A stretch of DNA of 64,000 nucleotides from Francisella sp. SYW-9 (GTDB lineage Bacteria > Pseudomonadota > Gammaproteobacteria > Francisellales > Francisellaceae). The stretch covers positions 165,952 through 229,951 of the forward strand of contig NZ_VXKQ01000008.1 of assembly GCF_008711465.1 (NCBI RefSeq), given 5' to 3'. The notes below the pieces were generated by a model. That model was given only the letters and a program-made list of their open reading frames with translations, had not been told where the DNA came from and did not search any database. Position 1 is the first letter of the stretch. Each line of letters begins with the position of its first letter. This document shows positions 1-8,580 of the stretch, one piece after another. Position numbers and translations under genes: made by a program.

Positions 1-2222
1 TTAATAGAGCCTACATAGTGTACTCCTGCTAGATCTTGCTTCTTATCTTTTATTTGATTCATTATCTGATCATTAAATGCAGGTAATTTTTCAAAAAACT
101 CTTCGACACTACACTCTCTTAGCTCTTCTGGGACTAAATTCTCTACCGTTAGATCACCTATACTAAGGTTTAGACCTATTTCTCTAGCTAAAATTATAGT
201 CTTTCTCGCTACATCCATACCAGATAAATCTTGACGAGGATCAGGTTCCGTATAGCCAGCATCATATGCCATTTTTACAGCATCTGAAAAGATCACACCA
301 TTATTTAACTGTGTAAATAAATAGCTTAATGTTCCAGAGAAGATACCACTAATTGATTTAACTTGGTCTCCACTTCTCACCATACTTTGTAAAGTCGCTA
401 TAAGAGGTAGTCCTGCACAAACATTTGTTTCATAGCAGAACATAGAGTCACTTTCATTAGCAACTTTTCTTAGTTCTCGATAGTAATCATAGTTACCAGA
501 GTTCGCATATTTATTTGGTGTGACAATGCTTATACCTTTTTGTAGGAAATTAATATAACTTTTTGATACTTCTTCACTTGCAGTAGCGTCAATAACAATC
601 TTTTTAACTGCTGAAGCACGAGACATAAATTCTGCTAATTTCTCTAGATTTACTGGCTCAATATTCTCTTCAAGTAAAGTATCTACATTTTCAAACAATA
701 GATTCTCATATACAGTTCTCATCTGTTTTGAATTAGTTGCTCCAATAAGTATGAGATTAATACCCTTTTCATACCATTTTTGATATGTCTGCTTCATTTG
801 TTTAATAAATTCTTTACCAATATTTCCTGCTCCAATCACAGCGATAGCAATATCATCACTTACAGTATTATAGTGGCGATGCATTGCTTGCACACCTCGA
901 GCTTCATCTTCTGTTTTAACAGCAAAAGTAACACTTCGCTCAGATGATCCTTGGGCAATAGCATGTATGTTTATATTTGCTAATCTAAGAGAGTTTACTA
1001 ATTTTGCAAGTGATCCAGTTTTTGCTCTCATACCCTCACCAACAGCAGTAATTAGTGAATGATGTTTGTGAGCAACTATCTCTTCTATAAGGTTATTTTT
1101 TATTTCATTAGCGAACTCTCTTTTTAGAGTATCTATTGCATTATCAGCATTTATACTATCTATAGCAAAGCATATAGAATACTCTGAGCTTGCTTGTGAT
1201 ATCATCATTACTGATATTTCTGCCTTTTCTAACGCTCCGAATACTTTAAATGATATTCCTGAGACACCAATCATCCCAGCACCTTGCACTCGAACTATAG
1301 CAACATCTGAAACACTTGTTAAACCTTTAATAAGACCTTGATTTTCATCTTTCTCAGCACAAATCTTAGTACCCGGCTCTTCAGGAGCATAACTACTTTT
1401 TATATAGATTGGTGTTCTCTCTATTGCCATTGGTGTAATAGTTAGAGGATGTACAACAGATGCTCCAAAATATGCTAGCTCTAAAGCCTCTTTATAAGTT
1501 AGCTGAGTTAAAGGTTTTGCTTCTGGTACAACTTGAGGGTTCGCACTATATACACCTGCCACATCTGTCCAAATATATAATTTTTCAGCTTGTAGTAGTT
1601 TTGCGAAAATCGCTGCTGAATAATCACTACAGTTCAAACCTAAAATAGTTCTTTTACCAAATTTATTCTGTGCAATAAATCCTGTTATAACGTAAACATC
1701 CGCAGGGTTTTCTTTTTTTATACTCTCAAGCTCTTCTAAGCTTTTCTGCCAATTTACAGTCACTGGATAGCTACGATCATTTACGATCAAACAATCAGAA
1801 GCATCTATGAAATGCGCATTTTCTCCTTTTGATTTCAAATATACTGTTAGAATGTTTGCTGACCATATTTCGCCAAACCCTAGAATAAAAAATCTTAAAT
1901 CATCCGCACAGAAGTTTGTAATAGTAATAGTATTTAAAATATTTCTTATATTTCGTAAATCTCTAATAATTAAGGCTTTAATAGTTGTATCTTCTGGAGT
2001 TAACTCACTAATAATTTGGGTATGATGTTCCAAAATAGTATTAAGTGTTTCATCATAGTCACCGCCTATGACCGCTTGATCTATAGCTTTTTGTAAATTG
2101 CTAGTAGTCTTTGCTGATGCCGAAACAACAACCGTTTCGTCATGACACTCTATAATATTAGACACATTTTTTATTTTTTCTGCTGTAGCGAGACTACTTC
2201 CTCCAAATTTATGTACTATCAT
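1..2222 (-). CDS. thrA: Bifunctional aspartokinase / homoserine dehydrogenase (C-terminus beyond window)
   Basis: Read on the minus strand from ATG at 2222, with AAGG just upstream, the frame stays open to the left edge, giving about 740 residues. The N-terminus (IVHKFGGSSLA) is the aspartokinase KFGGSS motif. Residues up to about 290 are the kinase, about 310-460 the ACT regulatory repeats, and GAGNIGKEF near 462 opens the NAD(P)-binding homoserine dehydrogenase domain, with GIFSGTLSYL and a DLSGMDVARK segment later. Family members are about 810-820 residues, so some 80 residues lie outside. It phosphorylates aspartate and reduces aspartate semialdehyde to homoserine, feeding threonine and the metA/metY genes at 28.7-30.9 kb. 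It is divergent from asd, which makes its substrate for the second step. Confidence 0.95.
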   Translation of the reverse strand, partial: MIVHKFGGSSLATAEKIKNVSNIIECHDETVVVSASAKTTSNLQKAIDQAVIGGDYDETLNTILEHHTQIISELTPEDTTIKALIIRDLRNIRNILNTITITNFCADDLRFFILGFGEIWSANILTVYLKSKGENAHFIDASDCLIVNDRSYPVTVNWQKSLEELESIKKENPADVYVITGFIAQNKFGKRTILGLNCSDYSAAIFAKLLQAEKLYIWTDVAGVYSANPQVVPEAKPLTQLTYKEALELAYFGASVVHPLTITPMAIERTPIYIKSSYAPEEPGTKICAEKDENQGLIKGLTSVSDVAIVRVQGAGMIGVSGISFKVFGALEKAEISVMMISQASSEYSICFAIDSINADNAIDTLKREFANEIKNNLIEEIVAHKHHSLITAVGEGMRAKTGSLAKLVNSLRLANINIHAIAQGSSERSVTFAVKTEDEARGVQAMHRHYNTVSDDIAIAVIGAGNIGKEFIKQMKQTYQKWYEKGINLILIGATNSKQMRTVYENLLFENVDTLLEENIEPVNLEKLAEFMSRASAVKKIVIDATASEEVSKSYINFLQKGISIVTPNKYANSGNYDYYRELRKVANESDSMFCYETNVCAGLPLIATLQSMVRSGDQVKSISGIFSGTLSYLFTQLNNGVIFSDAVKMAYDAGYTEPDPRQDLSGMDVARKTIILAREIGLNLSIGDLTVENLVPEELRECSVEEFFEKLPAFNDQIMNQIKDKKQDLAGVHYVGSI

Positions 2223-2267
2223 TGTATACCTTAAGATTTTAACAAATATTAAATTAGTTAGTTTTGT

Positions 2268-2273
2268 ATTATA
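2268..2273 (-). promoter_or_regulatory. Candidate -10 box for thrA
   Basis: A perfect TATAAT on the minus strand lies about 45 bases upstream of the thrA start in the 94-base thrA/asd divergent gap. No good -35 hexamer stands 16-18 bases further up (GTGTAT is the nearest), so the assignment is tentative. The gap has no visible leader peptide or attenuator. Confidence 0.35.
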
Positions 2274-2316
2274 CTTTATCATTAGTTTATATACACTAGT
2301 AGTTACGGAGGATTTT

Positions 2317-3420
2317 ATGCTTAAAGTTGGTTTTATTGGTTGGCGAGGAATGGTTGGCTCTGTTTTGATGTCTAGAATGGTTGAATCAAAAGATTTTGAT
2401 GACATTTCACCTACTTTCTTTTCAACATCTCAAGCCGGGCAAAATCCATCTGGTTTTATGCAAGAGTATGGAGTATTGCAAGATGCTTTTGATGTTGAGC
2501 AGCTAAGCAAAATGGATATACTACTAAGCTGCCAAGGTGGAGAATATACAAAAGATATCCATCCAAAACTTAGAGCTAATGGCTGGCAAGGTTTTTGGAT
2601 AGATGCTGCATCCACTTTGCGTTTAGATGAGAATAGCACTCTAGTTTTAGACCCTTTAAACCAAAATCAGATCTCTGAGGCTATAAATAGTGGCAAAAAA
2701 GATTTTATTGGTAGTAATTGTACAGTTAGTTTAATGTCACTTGCAATAGCTGGCTTACTAAAAGAAGATTTAGTTGAGTGGGTTAACTCCAGTACTTACC
2801 AAGCTATTTCAGGTTCAGGCGCTGCAGCAATGCAAGAGTTACTAGAGCAAGCTTCTTTACTAAACAAAGCTGATAATATTAACCAAGATATTTTAACAAG
2901 AGAGAAAACTCTTCGTGAACTATCAAAAAATGCTGATTTGATACCGCAGCAAAAGACTGGTCAAACACTTGCCTATAATCTTCTACCTTGGATTGATGTT
3001 GCTATGGATAATGGCCAAACTAAAGAAGAATATAAAGCAGCAACTGAGCTTAACAAAATTCTTGATACTAAAAAAACTATTCCAGTTGATGGTGTATGTG
3101 TTAGGGTTCCTAGTCTAAGATCTCACTCTCAAGCACTAACTATAAAACTTAGAGAAAAGCTAACTATCGAAGAAATTAAACATAAGATCTCTAAAGGTAA
3201 TCAATGGGTCAAAGTAGTTGAAAACAACAAAGAAGATACATTAAAAGATCTAACTCCTCAGGCAACTTCTGGAACTTTAGATATTGCTATTGGGCGAATT
3301 AAGCCGTCGCTTCTAGCTAATGATATATTTCATTGTTTCACAGTTGGTGATCAACTTCTTTGGGGTGCTGCTGAACCTTTAAGAAGAGTATTAAATATTA
3401 TTAAAAATAAAGTTAAATAA
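2317..3420 (+). CDS. asd: Aspartate-semialdehyde dehydrogenase
   Basis: A 367-residue protein of normal length for the gammaproteobacterial Asd. The N-terminus has a Rossmann nucleotide site (GFIGWRGMVG, residues 5-14). The nucleophile is Cys135 in GSNCTVSLM, and RSHSQALTIKL holds the acid/base His. The ATG has a strong GGAGG 7 bases upstream. It reduces aspartyl phosphate to aspartate semialdehyde for the lysine/diaminopimelate, threonine and methionine branches. It faces away from thrA and the two probably share the short promoter region between them. The downstream gene is convergent. Confidence 0.97.
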   Translation: MLKVGFIGWRGMVGSVLMSRMVESKDFDDISPTFFSTSQAGQNPSGFMQEYGVLQDAFDVEQLSKMDILLSCQGGEYTKDIHPKLRANGWQGFWIDAASTLRLDENSTLVLDPLNQNQISEAINSGKKDFIGSNCTVSLMSLAIAGLLKEDLVEWVNSSTYQAISGSGAAAMQELLEQASLLNKADNINQDILTREKTLRELSKNADLIPQQKTGQTLAYNLLPWIDVAMDNGQTKEEYKAATELNKILDTKKTIPVDGVCVRVPSLRSHSQALTIKLREKLTIEEIKHKISKGNQWVKVVENNKEDTLKDLTPQATSGTLDIAIGRIKPSLLANDIFHCFTVGDQLLWGAAEPLRRVLNIIKNKVK

Positions 3421-3429
3421 AGCTATAAG

Positions 3430-3454
3430 GTCATTCCCATAAAGGAGGGAATCT
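3430..3454. repeat. Degenerate intergenic palindrome
   Basis: ATTCCC (3433-3438) and GGGAAT (3447-3452) form an inverted repeat within a sequence resembling the GTCATTCCC...GGGAATCT palindromes seen between genes in many bacteria. It sits between convergent asd and the Cys-rich protein gene and could act as a weak bidirectional terminator hairpin. The remaining gap to 3516 is AT-rich and featureless. Confidence 0.45.
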
Positions 3455-3516
3455 TTCAACTGATAATGTTTATTGCAATTTCATTTATAAACTGTTCATT
3501 TAATTAAATATTGCTT

Positions 3517-4350
3517 TTACTCCCAAACATAACCTTTTGGAAGATCACAAGATGCAATTTTTGAATGTAATCTAAATGATTTAACATTTTTAGTTATAGG
3601 ACAAGTACAATTTGCAAACTCCTTAGATCCCTTCTCATATTTACATGGCTGAGCCATACAACCAGCCACATCTATATTAGAACATACTGGACCACCTTTT
3701 GGCCCTGCTGCATCATAGGCTTTATTCATATTAAAGCTATACGTCGATATTAAATCATATCCAGGTATAAATGAAACTCTATCATCTTTTCTATTTTGAG
3801 CAGCAACATATGAACATACAGGTGCTATTTTACCTACACAGTTACCTTTTCCTCCTGGCTTACAGGTAGATAAGTTTTTACATTTAGAGCCATCTTTGCC
3901 ACATACAGCAACAGTTTCATAATAAACACCTAAATTCATAATACCATCAATATTCACATAGCTTGGTCCAGTAAAAACCTTACATCTACAATTAGCTGTT
4001 TTACCATCTTTATTTACTTTACAAGGCAAACTTGGATTCTCATTCGGGTTTACTCCTGTAGGAGATGGCGGACCAGAGAAGTGACAATTTGCAAAGGTTG
4101 ACTGAGGACAATATAACTGTTTAGTTTCACTTGTCACGCCGGCACCAGCCCAGGCAGAACCAGCGCTAGTAGGCCAACATGTTGTTTCACAGAATGGAGT
4201 ATTACTACAGTTATCTCCACAAAAAGGCTTAACACTAGAACAAACCTGACCTGGTTTAAAAACAGGGCAGTTAAAACTTTTTGTAGTAGTTGATGAATAT
4301 GAATAAATCAGAGCGAATAACAACGCCATAAGTATGGATAATCTCTTCAT
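3517..4350 (-). CDS. Exported cysteine-rich protein of unknown function
   Basis: I do not recognise this 277-residue protein. It starts with a clear signal peptide (MKRLSILMALLFALIYSYSS), and the mature part has about 22 cysteines spaced in small loops (FCGDNC, FCETTCW, NCRCK, NCTCP), as expected for a disulfide-bonded protein in the periplasm or outside the cell. Gly, Pro and Asn are common and there is no membrane segment after the signal. It is on the same strand as murF upstream (41 bases away) but shares no obvious function with it. The paired-Cys loops may indicate internal repeats, but no enzyme motif is visible. Confidence 0.8.
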   Translation of the reverse strand: MKRLSILMALLFALIYSYSSTTTKSFNCPVFKPGQVCSSVKPFCGDNCSNTPFCETTCWPTSAGSAWAGAGVTSETKQLYCPQSTFANCHFSGPPSPTGVNPNENPSLPCKVNKDGKTANCRCKVFTGPSYVNIDGIMNLGVYYETVAVCGKDGSKCKNLSTCKPGGKGNCVGKIAPVCSYVAAQNRKDDRVSFIPGYDLISTYSFNMNKAYDAAGPKGGPVCSNIDVAGCMAQPCKYEKGSKEFANCTCPITKNVKSFRLHSKIASCDLPKGYVWE

Positions 4351-4391
4351 CTAAATAACCTTACAAATTTATAGATTAATTTGATTATATA

Positions 4392-5765
4392 CTATTTATT
4401 TTTTTTAGAGAAAGAAATTTTTATATACTCAACTATCTCTTCCATTTTATAGCTTCTAGCCCCTTTGACTATTATTTTAGTCTCAGATAACTGAGATTTT
4501 TTTATAAAATCTAACAAGTCATTATTTAAGCTTTGCTTTGATTCATAATAACTTACTCTATGATCATCAACTTGCTTAAGCACACAATTCATCAGCTGGC
4601 TATCACCAAATAAAAATACTCTATCTAAGTTTGCTTGCTTTAACCATTGTCCCATTTCTCTATGATAATTTTCAGCCTCATCACCTAGCTCTCTCATAGA
4701 ACTTGCAACAAGTATTTTCTTACCGTTAAAATCAGCCAAATCATCAATAGCTGCTTTCATTGCAGCAACACTAGCATTATAAGTATCATCAACTAAAGTT
4801 AATTTTTCTGCTATTTTTTCACTAGTAAATCGCCCCTTGTAGCTCTTGATTTTTTGAGTATTTGATAAAAATTCAGCTGGCTTTATACCTACAGCAACCA
4901 CACTTGCTATAGCTAATATACTGTTAAGTAAATTATGCTTACCAATATTAGGTAACTTATAGTTATATTCTTTATCAAAGATTCTAGCTCTGACATCATA
5001 AAACTGTGATGATACTTGGTGATCTAGAAGTAAAATATCGGCAGATTTATTACTCATTGAGCAAGTTATCTTACGACAATTCAACTTATCTACATAAGTA
5101 GGAATTCTGTCATCATCAAGATTTACTATACAATAACCATCATTAGGTAGTGCTTTCAAAAGCTCACCCTTTTCTATCATAACACCATCTAAAGTTTTTA
5201 GATTTTCTAAATGACTTGCACCAACATTTGTAATCATAGCAATATCTGGCTGAATAATATTAGCCGCTGCTTTTATTTCTCCGCCAACATTTGTACCTGC
5301 TTCTACTACTGCAAAATCAACATCCTGAGGTATTTCTAATATTGTCATTGGCACACCAAGATAGTTATTAAAATTACCTTGAGTAAAATGCACCTTTTTA
5401 TTTGATAAAAGAGTTACAATCATCTCTTTTACTGTTGTTTTTCCACAGCTTCCTGTTAGGGAAATTATCGGCATTTTTAATGATTTACGATATTCTTTTG
5501 CTAAAGCTCTTAAACCTTTGATAGTGTTAGCACAAACTACTTGTGGAATATCCAAATCCTGCTTCTTTGAAACCAAGAGTGCTTTTGCTCCGTTAGCAAT
5601 AGCACTTGGTATAAACTCATGCCCATCACGATTAGCTACAATTGCTATAAATAAAGCATCTTGTTTTATTTCATTTGAGTTAATAGCTACTGTTCGAATT
5701 GTAATATCTTTACCGATATATTCTAAGCCTGCTTGTATCGCTAGCTGTTTTAGTGATTTGATCAT
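4392..5765 (-). CDS. murF: UDP-N-acetylmuramoyl-tripeptide--D-alanyl-D-alanine ligase
   Basis: A 457-residue Mur ligase. The ATP loop GSCGKTTVK is at residues 105-113, NFNNYLGVP and GTNVGGEIK follow in the central domain, and the C-terminal domain has VDDTYNAS and the RELGDEAENYH stretch typical of MurF. It adds D-Ala-D-Ala to the UDP-MurNAc-tripeptide in the cytoplasm, the last soluble step of the peptidoglycan precursor pathway. In many bacteria murE and murF are adjacent; here murE lies about 2.8 kb upstream on the same strand, separated by accessory and decayed genes, suggesting insertion into an older murE-murF pair. Confidence 0.95.
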   Translation of the reverse strand: MIKSLKQLAIQAGLEYIGKDITIRTVAINSNEIKQDALFIAIVANRDGHEFIPSAIANGAKALLVSKKQDLDIPQVVCANTIKGLRALAKEYRKSLKMPIISLTGSCGKTTVKEMIVTLLSNKKVHFTQGNFNNYLGVPMTILEIPQDVDFAVVEAGTNVGGEIKAAANIIQPDIAMITNVGASHLENLKTLDGVMIEKGELLKALPNDGYCIVNLDDDRIPTYVDKLNCRKITCSMSNKSADILLLDHQVSSQFYDVRARIFDKEYNYKLPNIGKHNLLNSILAIASVVAVGIKPAEFLSNTQKIKSYKGRFTSEKIAEKLTLVDDTYNASVAAMKAAIDDLADFNGKKILVASSMRELGDEAENYHREMGQWLKQANLDRVFLFGDSQLMNCVLKQVDDHRVSYYESKQSLNNDLLDFIKKSQLSETKIIVKGARSYKMEEIVEYIKISFSKKNK

Positions 5766-5792
5766 CTTTTCTCCATAATCTAAAATTTCCCT

Positions 5793-6165
5793 TTAGGTTG
5801 ACGGTGTAGTACTTTCAAGTTTATTTCTTAAGTATATCAATATATTTTCAACATTATCTTTTACATCACTATCATTAATTCTGATAACCTTTAGTCCCAG
5901 ACTTTCTAAATATGTTTGTCTTACTAAATCATACTCATATTTATTATCATGGCTAGAGCTAGCTATTTCTATTACAATATTTTTATTTGGACAATAGAAG
6001 TCTACGATATAGTTTCCTATAATCTTTTGCCTATCAAAATCTAAACCTAAAAACTTTTTTGCTTTTAAGTTGATTCCAAAGCAGAACTTCTGATAAATTC
6101 CCGGTCTTGCGTAGTTCTCTTGCTCGTTGTTTTAATTTATTATTATATGGTAGTTTAAATCTCAT
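5793..6165 (-). pseudogene. Frameshifted DUF559-type endonuclease-like protein
   Basis: Read from ATG at 6165, the first frame gives about 43 residues (MRFKLPYNNKLKQRARELRK, then LSEVLLWNQLKSKK) and stops at 6034-6036. One base over, the frame continues as FLGLDFDRQKIIGNYIVDFY and on to VIEIASSSHDNKYEYD and KVIRINDSDV, ending at 5793. Together they form one DUF559 (very-short-patch-repair-like) protein of about 123 residues. The shift is a single extra A in an A-rich stretch (an AAAAGC that would be AAAGC). The usual DG after E in the catalytic strand is replaced by AS, so the gene was probably already inactive. Confidence 0.75.
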
Positions 6166-6189
6166 ATTTAATAAAACTCCCTTTTAAAA

Positions 6190-6362
6190 GTGCTACCACG
6201 ACCTGCTTCGCAGCCCGCCCCTTCGACACTCGAAGGGGAATAGCCGCATTCAACTTTACACCTAATTATCACTCATATTTCAATCCCATGTTAAAACCTG
6301 AAGAGAGTGCAATCTTTAAATTATTACACTTTGCCATACCACGACTTGACCGCAGCGTCGAT
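6190..6362. repeat. Cluster of degenerate intergenic palindromes
   Basis: A perfect 9-bp stem CCCCTTCGA/TCGAAGGGG with a 3-base loop lies at 6218-6238. Around it two related segments start with TACCACGACYTG (6194 and 6336 areas) and resemble the GTGGTCAAG...GTGGTAT intergenic palindromes of other bacterial genomes. G+C is clearly above its surroundings. No coding frame spans the segment. It lies between two decayed genes, consistent with repeat insertion or deletion having broken this interval. Confidence 0.5.
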
Positions 6363-6406
6363 TTCTAAAAACTACTGTAATAATTATATAGCTGAAAAAA
6401 GAAAAT

Positions 6407-6529
6407 CTAAAAATTTATTTTCTCAGAACCAAAAGTTACAAAACTACCAGGGTTTGAGTTAAATTGAACCGAGCTACAACTAGATAAAATCAATAAAGTA
6501 AAAAGTGACAATGTAAGCTTTTTAAGCAT
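6407..6529 (-). pseudogene. Truncated lipoprotein, paralogue fragment of the next gene
   Basis: A 40-residue open frame from ATG 6529. It begins with a lipoprotein signal (MLKKLTLSLFTLLILSSCSS) followed by VQFNSNPGS, closely like the start of the complete lipoprotein at 6637-7020 (LLASCSSVQLNPAAS). It then stops after VTFGSEKINF. It therefore looks like a duplicated lipoprotein gene whose body has been lost, with the palindrome cluster immediately downstream. It could still be translated and lipidated as a very short lipopeptide, but no RBS stronger than AATAAAT precedes it. Confidence 0.55.
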
Positions 6530-6636
6530 TATTTATTAGAGAAAAATTATATATAGAAACCATTATAAGAGAATATTAGATCAATCACAAATACCTAGAA
6601 TAAATTATAAGTTTTTATAACTCTAATATTTTAAAT

Positions 6637-7020
6637 TTAGTTATTTGGACAATTATAAACAGATCCTGTCACTGTATAATTAGTCTGTTGTGAACTATAA
6701 TCAAAGTTTCCATTAAAGCTATTTCCTCCGCCGGTATTTCCTGCTTGACTAGAAATTAGTTGAATATAGTTACCGCCCATTTGTGCTGCTTCATTTCTTG
6801 CTTTATTATATGCGCCTTCTTGTAAATTATTATTTGATGTAAAGCCACCGGTAAAGAAGTTACCTTGCGTAGCCGTTACTGTATTAACAAACTTACAGTC
6901 TTTTGCCGGAGCGACTGTAGACACTTGCACCCTACTAGCAGCAGGATTTAACTGAACAGATGAGCAGCTTGCTAAAAGAATCATACTGATTGATACAGCC
7001 AATATTTTTTTATTAATCAT
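6637..7020 (-). CDS. DUF4156-type small lipoprotein
   Basis: A 127-residue protein with a type II signal peptide and lipobox LLASC at residues 15-19, so the mature protein starts at Cys19 and is probably outer-membrane anchored through the Lol system encoded at 53-54 kb. The mature part (VQVSTVAPAKDCKFVNTV, YNKARNEAAQMGGNYIQL) fits the DUF4156/RcsF-like fold: two Cys (DC and YNC near the end) could form a disulfide. A Gly/Asn/Ser-rich stretch follows position 95. The function is unknown. A truncated relative lies just downstream. Confidence 0.75.
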   Translation of the reverse strand: MINKKILAVSISMILLASCSSVQLNPAASRVQVSTVAPAKDCKFVNTVTATQGNFFTGGFTSNNNLQEGAYNKARNEAAQMGGNYIQLISSQAGNTGGGNSFNGNFDYSSQQTNYTVTGSVYNCPNN

Positions 7021-7262
7021 TCTTACAGTCCTCTGTTTAAAAATTAAATTTTGCTAGATTATACATAGTTATTTATTAAACACAATATTTTTTACAGCAT
7101 AAATTACTTACTAACTTTCTTTGCATAGTATTAACTAAAAACCAATATTCTTTAGCTTTAAAAAATGTTTTCTAAATCATTATTACAACAAATATCTGTA
7201 ATAATTATGTCAATATCTAAACGATTATTAATGATTCTAAACTACTGCTTTAACTTATTTAC

Positions 7263-7455
7263 CTAACCCCTATTAAGCTCTTGTAGTCTGCTTTCTATAT
7301 CCCCTTCAGAAGATGAATCATAAGATTTATGATTACTCATACTGGGTTCATTAATAGCCGAGCTATAAGACCCCGTTGGATTAGCATTAGAAAAACTTAT
7401 AAACGTTGTTAATAATACGATCGATAGTAATAATATTTTTTTTTATTTTTTGCAT
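7263..7455 (-). pseudogene. Small secreted protein gene out of frame at an A9 tract
   Basis: From ATG 7455 the frame runs MQKIKKK into a tract of nine A on the minus strand (7436-7444) and soon stops. With eight A the product would be 63 residues: MQKIKKILLLSIVLLTTFIS then FSNANPTGSYSS, a clean signal peptide with cleavage near SNA, followed by a Ser-rich tail ending in IESRLQELNRG. The coding signal on both sides of the tract favours one gene. Either this copy is phase-off, or the tract length is a sequencing error, or the gene is dead. The function is unknown. Confidence 0.6.
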
Positions 7456-7616
7456 GATATACACCTAAAATGACAATTAAATTTATTTATATGATATAGC
7501 TTTTAAATTAATTAAACAGACCATTATAAGAAACATATCTTTTCCAGTATGGAAACATCTAATAAGGAAGACAAAATTAGGCTATTAAAACCATTAATAG
7601 TCAAGTTTTCTAAATG

Positions 7617-8537
7617 TTAATCTTGAGGTAATAAAGACATCCCAGGTATTTCATTAGCTAGATTTTTAATATGCTCACTTAGGTAGTTTACAAAAATAGC
7701 AATAGGAGATGTACTATTTACAGGACGATGATATATATAAATATTAATATCAGCAAGTTTCTTGCCCACATCAACAAAAACTAAATTGTTATTAGCTACC
7801 TCTTGATAAAGTTCAGGATAGGAGCTCATAAATATTCCAAGCGAATTTTTAGCTGCATGAATATTTAGAAAATTAGAGTCTGTTGTATATCTACAAGGCA
7901 TTTTCACTTTAGTATTATCTAGGAAAGTCAAAGTATGTGTTGATCCTATCATTCTTCTATTAGATATTAAGTAATGATTTTCTAAATCATTAATATTTTT
8001 AGGATTACCTTTTTCTTTTATATATTCAGGAGATGCAAATAGTCTACATTCAAGTGAGCAGAAAGGAACTTTTATTACTTGAGGGTCATTATATTCTACT
8101 CCACTAATAATCATGTCATAATCACCATTAACTACTTTAGCAATAGAATTTGCAACATAAAGCTCCATAGAAATTTTTGGATAATCTTTTAGGAAACTTG
8201 TGATTATGTTCATTAAAGGACTAATCATAAGAACTAGTGGAATAGAAAACTTAATTTTACCACTTGGCTCATCTGACAAAGAATCAAAACACTCATGAAT
8301 ATTTTTGACATCGGCTAATACACGCTGACAATGTGATAAAAATATCTCTCCAGCTTTTGTTAAAAATACTTTCTTTTTAGATCTTTCAAGGAGGATAGTA
8401 TTGTTTTCTGATTCTAACCAACGAACCTGTTTGCTCAATTGAGAAGTGCTTACATTTAGCTCCCTAGCAGCCTTAGAAAAACTTGAATGTTTAACAATCT
8501 CTACAAAATTTTTAATACATATTAAGTAGTTATACAT
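7617..8537 (-). CDS. LysR-family transcriptional regulator
   Basis: A 306-residue protein with an N-terminal winged helix-turn-helix (residues 4-62, SFSKAARELNVSTSQLSKQV) and a C-terminal substrate-binding-like effector domain (from about 90). It would bind DNA as a tetramer and respond to a small molecule. It stands alone between the decayed lipoprotein region and murE; LysR regulators often control a divergent neighbour, but the neighbour here (murE) is on the same strand, so the target is not evident. Confidence 0.9.
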   Translation of the reverse strand: MYNYLICIKNFVEIVKHSSFSKAARELNVSTSQLSKQVRWLESENNTILLERSKKKVFLTKAGEIFLSHCQRVLADVKNIHECFDSLSDEPSGKIKFSIPLVLMISPLMNIITSFLKDYPKISMELYVANSIAKVVNGDYDMIISGVEYNDPQVIKVPFCSLECRLFASPEYIKEKGNPKNINDLENHYLISNRRMIGSTHTLTFLDNTKVKMPCRYTTDSNFLNIHAAKNSLGIFMSSYPELYQEVANNNLVFVDVGKKLADINIYIYHRPVNSTSPIAIFVNYLSEHIKNLANEIPGMSLLPQD

Positions 8538-8580
8538 GACAAACCAGATTTAGTTAATATTTACATTAAAGTAAAATATT

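Noticed and set aside
5793..6165. Programmed -1 frameshift in the DUF559 gene because of the AAAAAAG run
   Set aside because: Joining the two frames requires skipping one base (+1), not slipping back one, and the catalytic strand is also degenerate; decay or sequencing error is simpler.
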